Part shown: in pieces, positions 5,771 through 6,138 of the stretch | Layout: every line of letters begins with the position of its first letter | Numbering within the stretch: the stretch's first letter is position 1 | From: Deltaproteobacteria bacterium | GTDB taxonomy: Bacteria > Desulfobacterota > Binatia > UBA9968 | NCBI GenBank assembly: GCA_005878685.1 | Contig: VBLN01000214.1 | Span: forward strand, 1-6,138 | Reading direction: 5' to 3' | Length of the DNA stretch: 6,138 nt | Notes under the pieces: model-generated | Told to the model about the DNA's origin: nothing | What the model saw: only the letters and a program-made list of their open reading frames with translations | The model's database searches: none | Program-made: the position numbers and the translations under genes

Positions 5771-6138
5771 TCACTGGTGGTATTGCTTGATCAGCTTTGC
5801 GACGAGCCCCGTCCAACCCGTTTTGTGACTGGCCCCTATGCCGGCGCCGAAATTTTTCCGTGCCGCCGTAGACCGGTCTGCGTCCGTCTTTATCGCGCAA
5901 GAATATGCGCGTAAGCCGCTGGGAAATTTCCCCTGCAACCTGCCACAAGGTCATCATCTTGCCTGAGCCGGTTGGGCACTCCACCTTGTGATGGTCGCCC
6001 AAATAGTAATGAAATTTCTGCAATGACTCGATCAGCAGGAAGTTGACTGGGAACCAGATCGGCCCGCGCCAATTGGAATTGCCGCCGAAAAGCCCCGTAC
6101 TGGACTCGGCCGGTTCGTAATCGACCCGGTACTGCCCG
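5771..6138 (-). pseudogene. GH63/MGH1-like glycoside hydrolase, C-terminal part with internal deletion and frameshift
   Basis: The reading frame enters from the right edge and holds family motifs of the GH63-like (mannosyl-oligosaccharide glucosidase-like, MGH1-type) alpha-glycosidases: [58 protein letters not shown]. After TEKF (about position 5846) the frame goes wrong. The expected C-terminus, [19 protein letters not shown], is found at once in another frame and ends at a TGA at 5771-5773. Relatives as I recall them have about 20 further residues (DPHWRD...EYFHGDN type) between these two blocks, so a deletion of length not divisible by three seems to have removed them. The unrepaired frame ends at 5766. 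It may be a real pseudogene or a sequencing/assembly error. Its link with the redox genes is positional only. Confidence 0.7.

Noticed and set aside
5890..6072. 60-codon minus-strand frame
   Set aside because: It is an out-of-frame shadow of the glycoside hydrolase coding sequence.

Overview
The window looks like a piece of a selenocysteine-decoding, respiring bacterial genome of moderate GC, probably metagenomic and perhaps of the Desulfobacterota/deltaproteobacterial or NC10/Rokubacteria type (inferred from gene content only). All eight genes lie on the minus strand, so transcription runs from high to low coordinates.

Order of transcription: (1) 6138-5771, the C-terminal end of a GH63/MGH1-like glycoside hydrolase with an internal deletion and frameshift near its end. 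(2) 5722-5366, a small four-helix-bundle (S23-type) protein gene with short repeats on both sides. (3) 5315-3972, a class I pyridine-nucleotide-disulfide oxidoreductase, similar to dihydrolipoamide dehydrogenase or mercuric reductase. (4) 3759-3160, an AhpD-like peroxidase-related protein. (5) 3154-2597, a membrane-anchored TlpA/ResA-like thioredoxin. (6) 2591-1326, a multi-pass MFS protein resembling ADP/ATP-translocase-type carriers. (7) 1254-250, a di-heme b-type cytochrome. (8) 263-1, the N-terminus of a Tat-exported molybdopterin oxidoreductase lipoprotein of the sulfite-oxidase class.

The main result is that genes 3, 4 and 5 are each interrupted by a single in-frame TGA exactly at a redox-active cysteine: C-x4-U in the flavoprotein (TGA 5181-5183), C-x-x-U in the AhpD-like protein (TGA 3514-3516) and U-x-x-C in the thioredoxin (TGA 2924-2926). 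In each case the frame stays open to the normal C-terminus. Each TGA is also followed by a perfect 5-7 bp hairpin with a tiny loop carrying G in its first or second position, 17, 17 and 25 nt downstream. These fit bacterial SECIS elements. I therefore read them as three selenoproteins, not six gene fragments. TGA also ends several genes here, so it is not globally reassigned.

Working model (inference): the flavoprotein passes NAD(P)H electrons to a thiol/selenol partner. The AhpD-like protein is the plausible cytoplasmic partner, since the AhpD of Mycobacterium is known to be reduced through Lpd. The thioredoxin works outside the membrane. Genes 4-6 are separated by only 5 nt and genes 7-8 overlap by 14 nt, so the redox cluster, the transporter and the molybdoenzyme/cytochrome pair may form one transcription unit.
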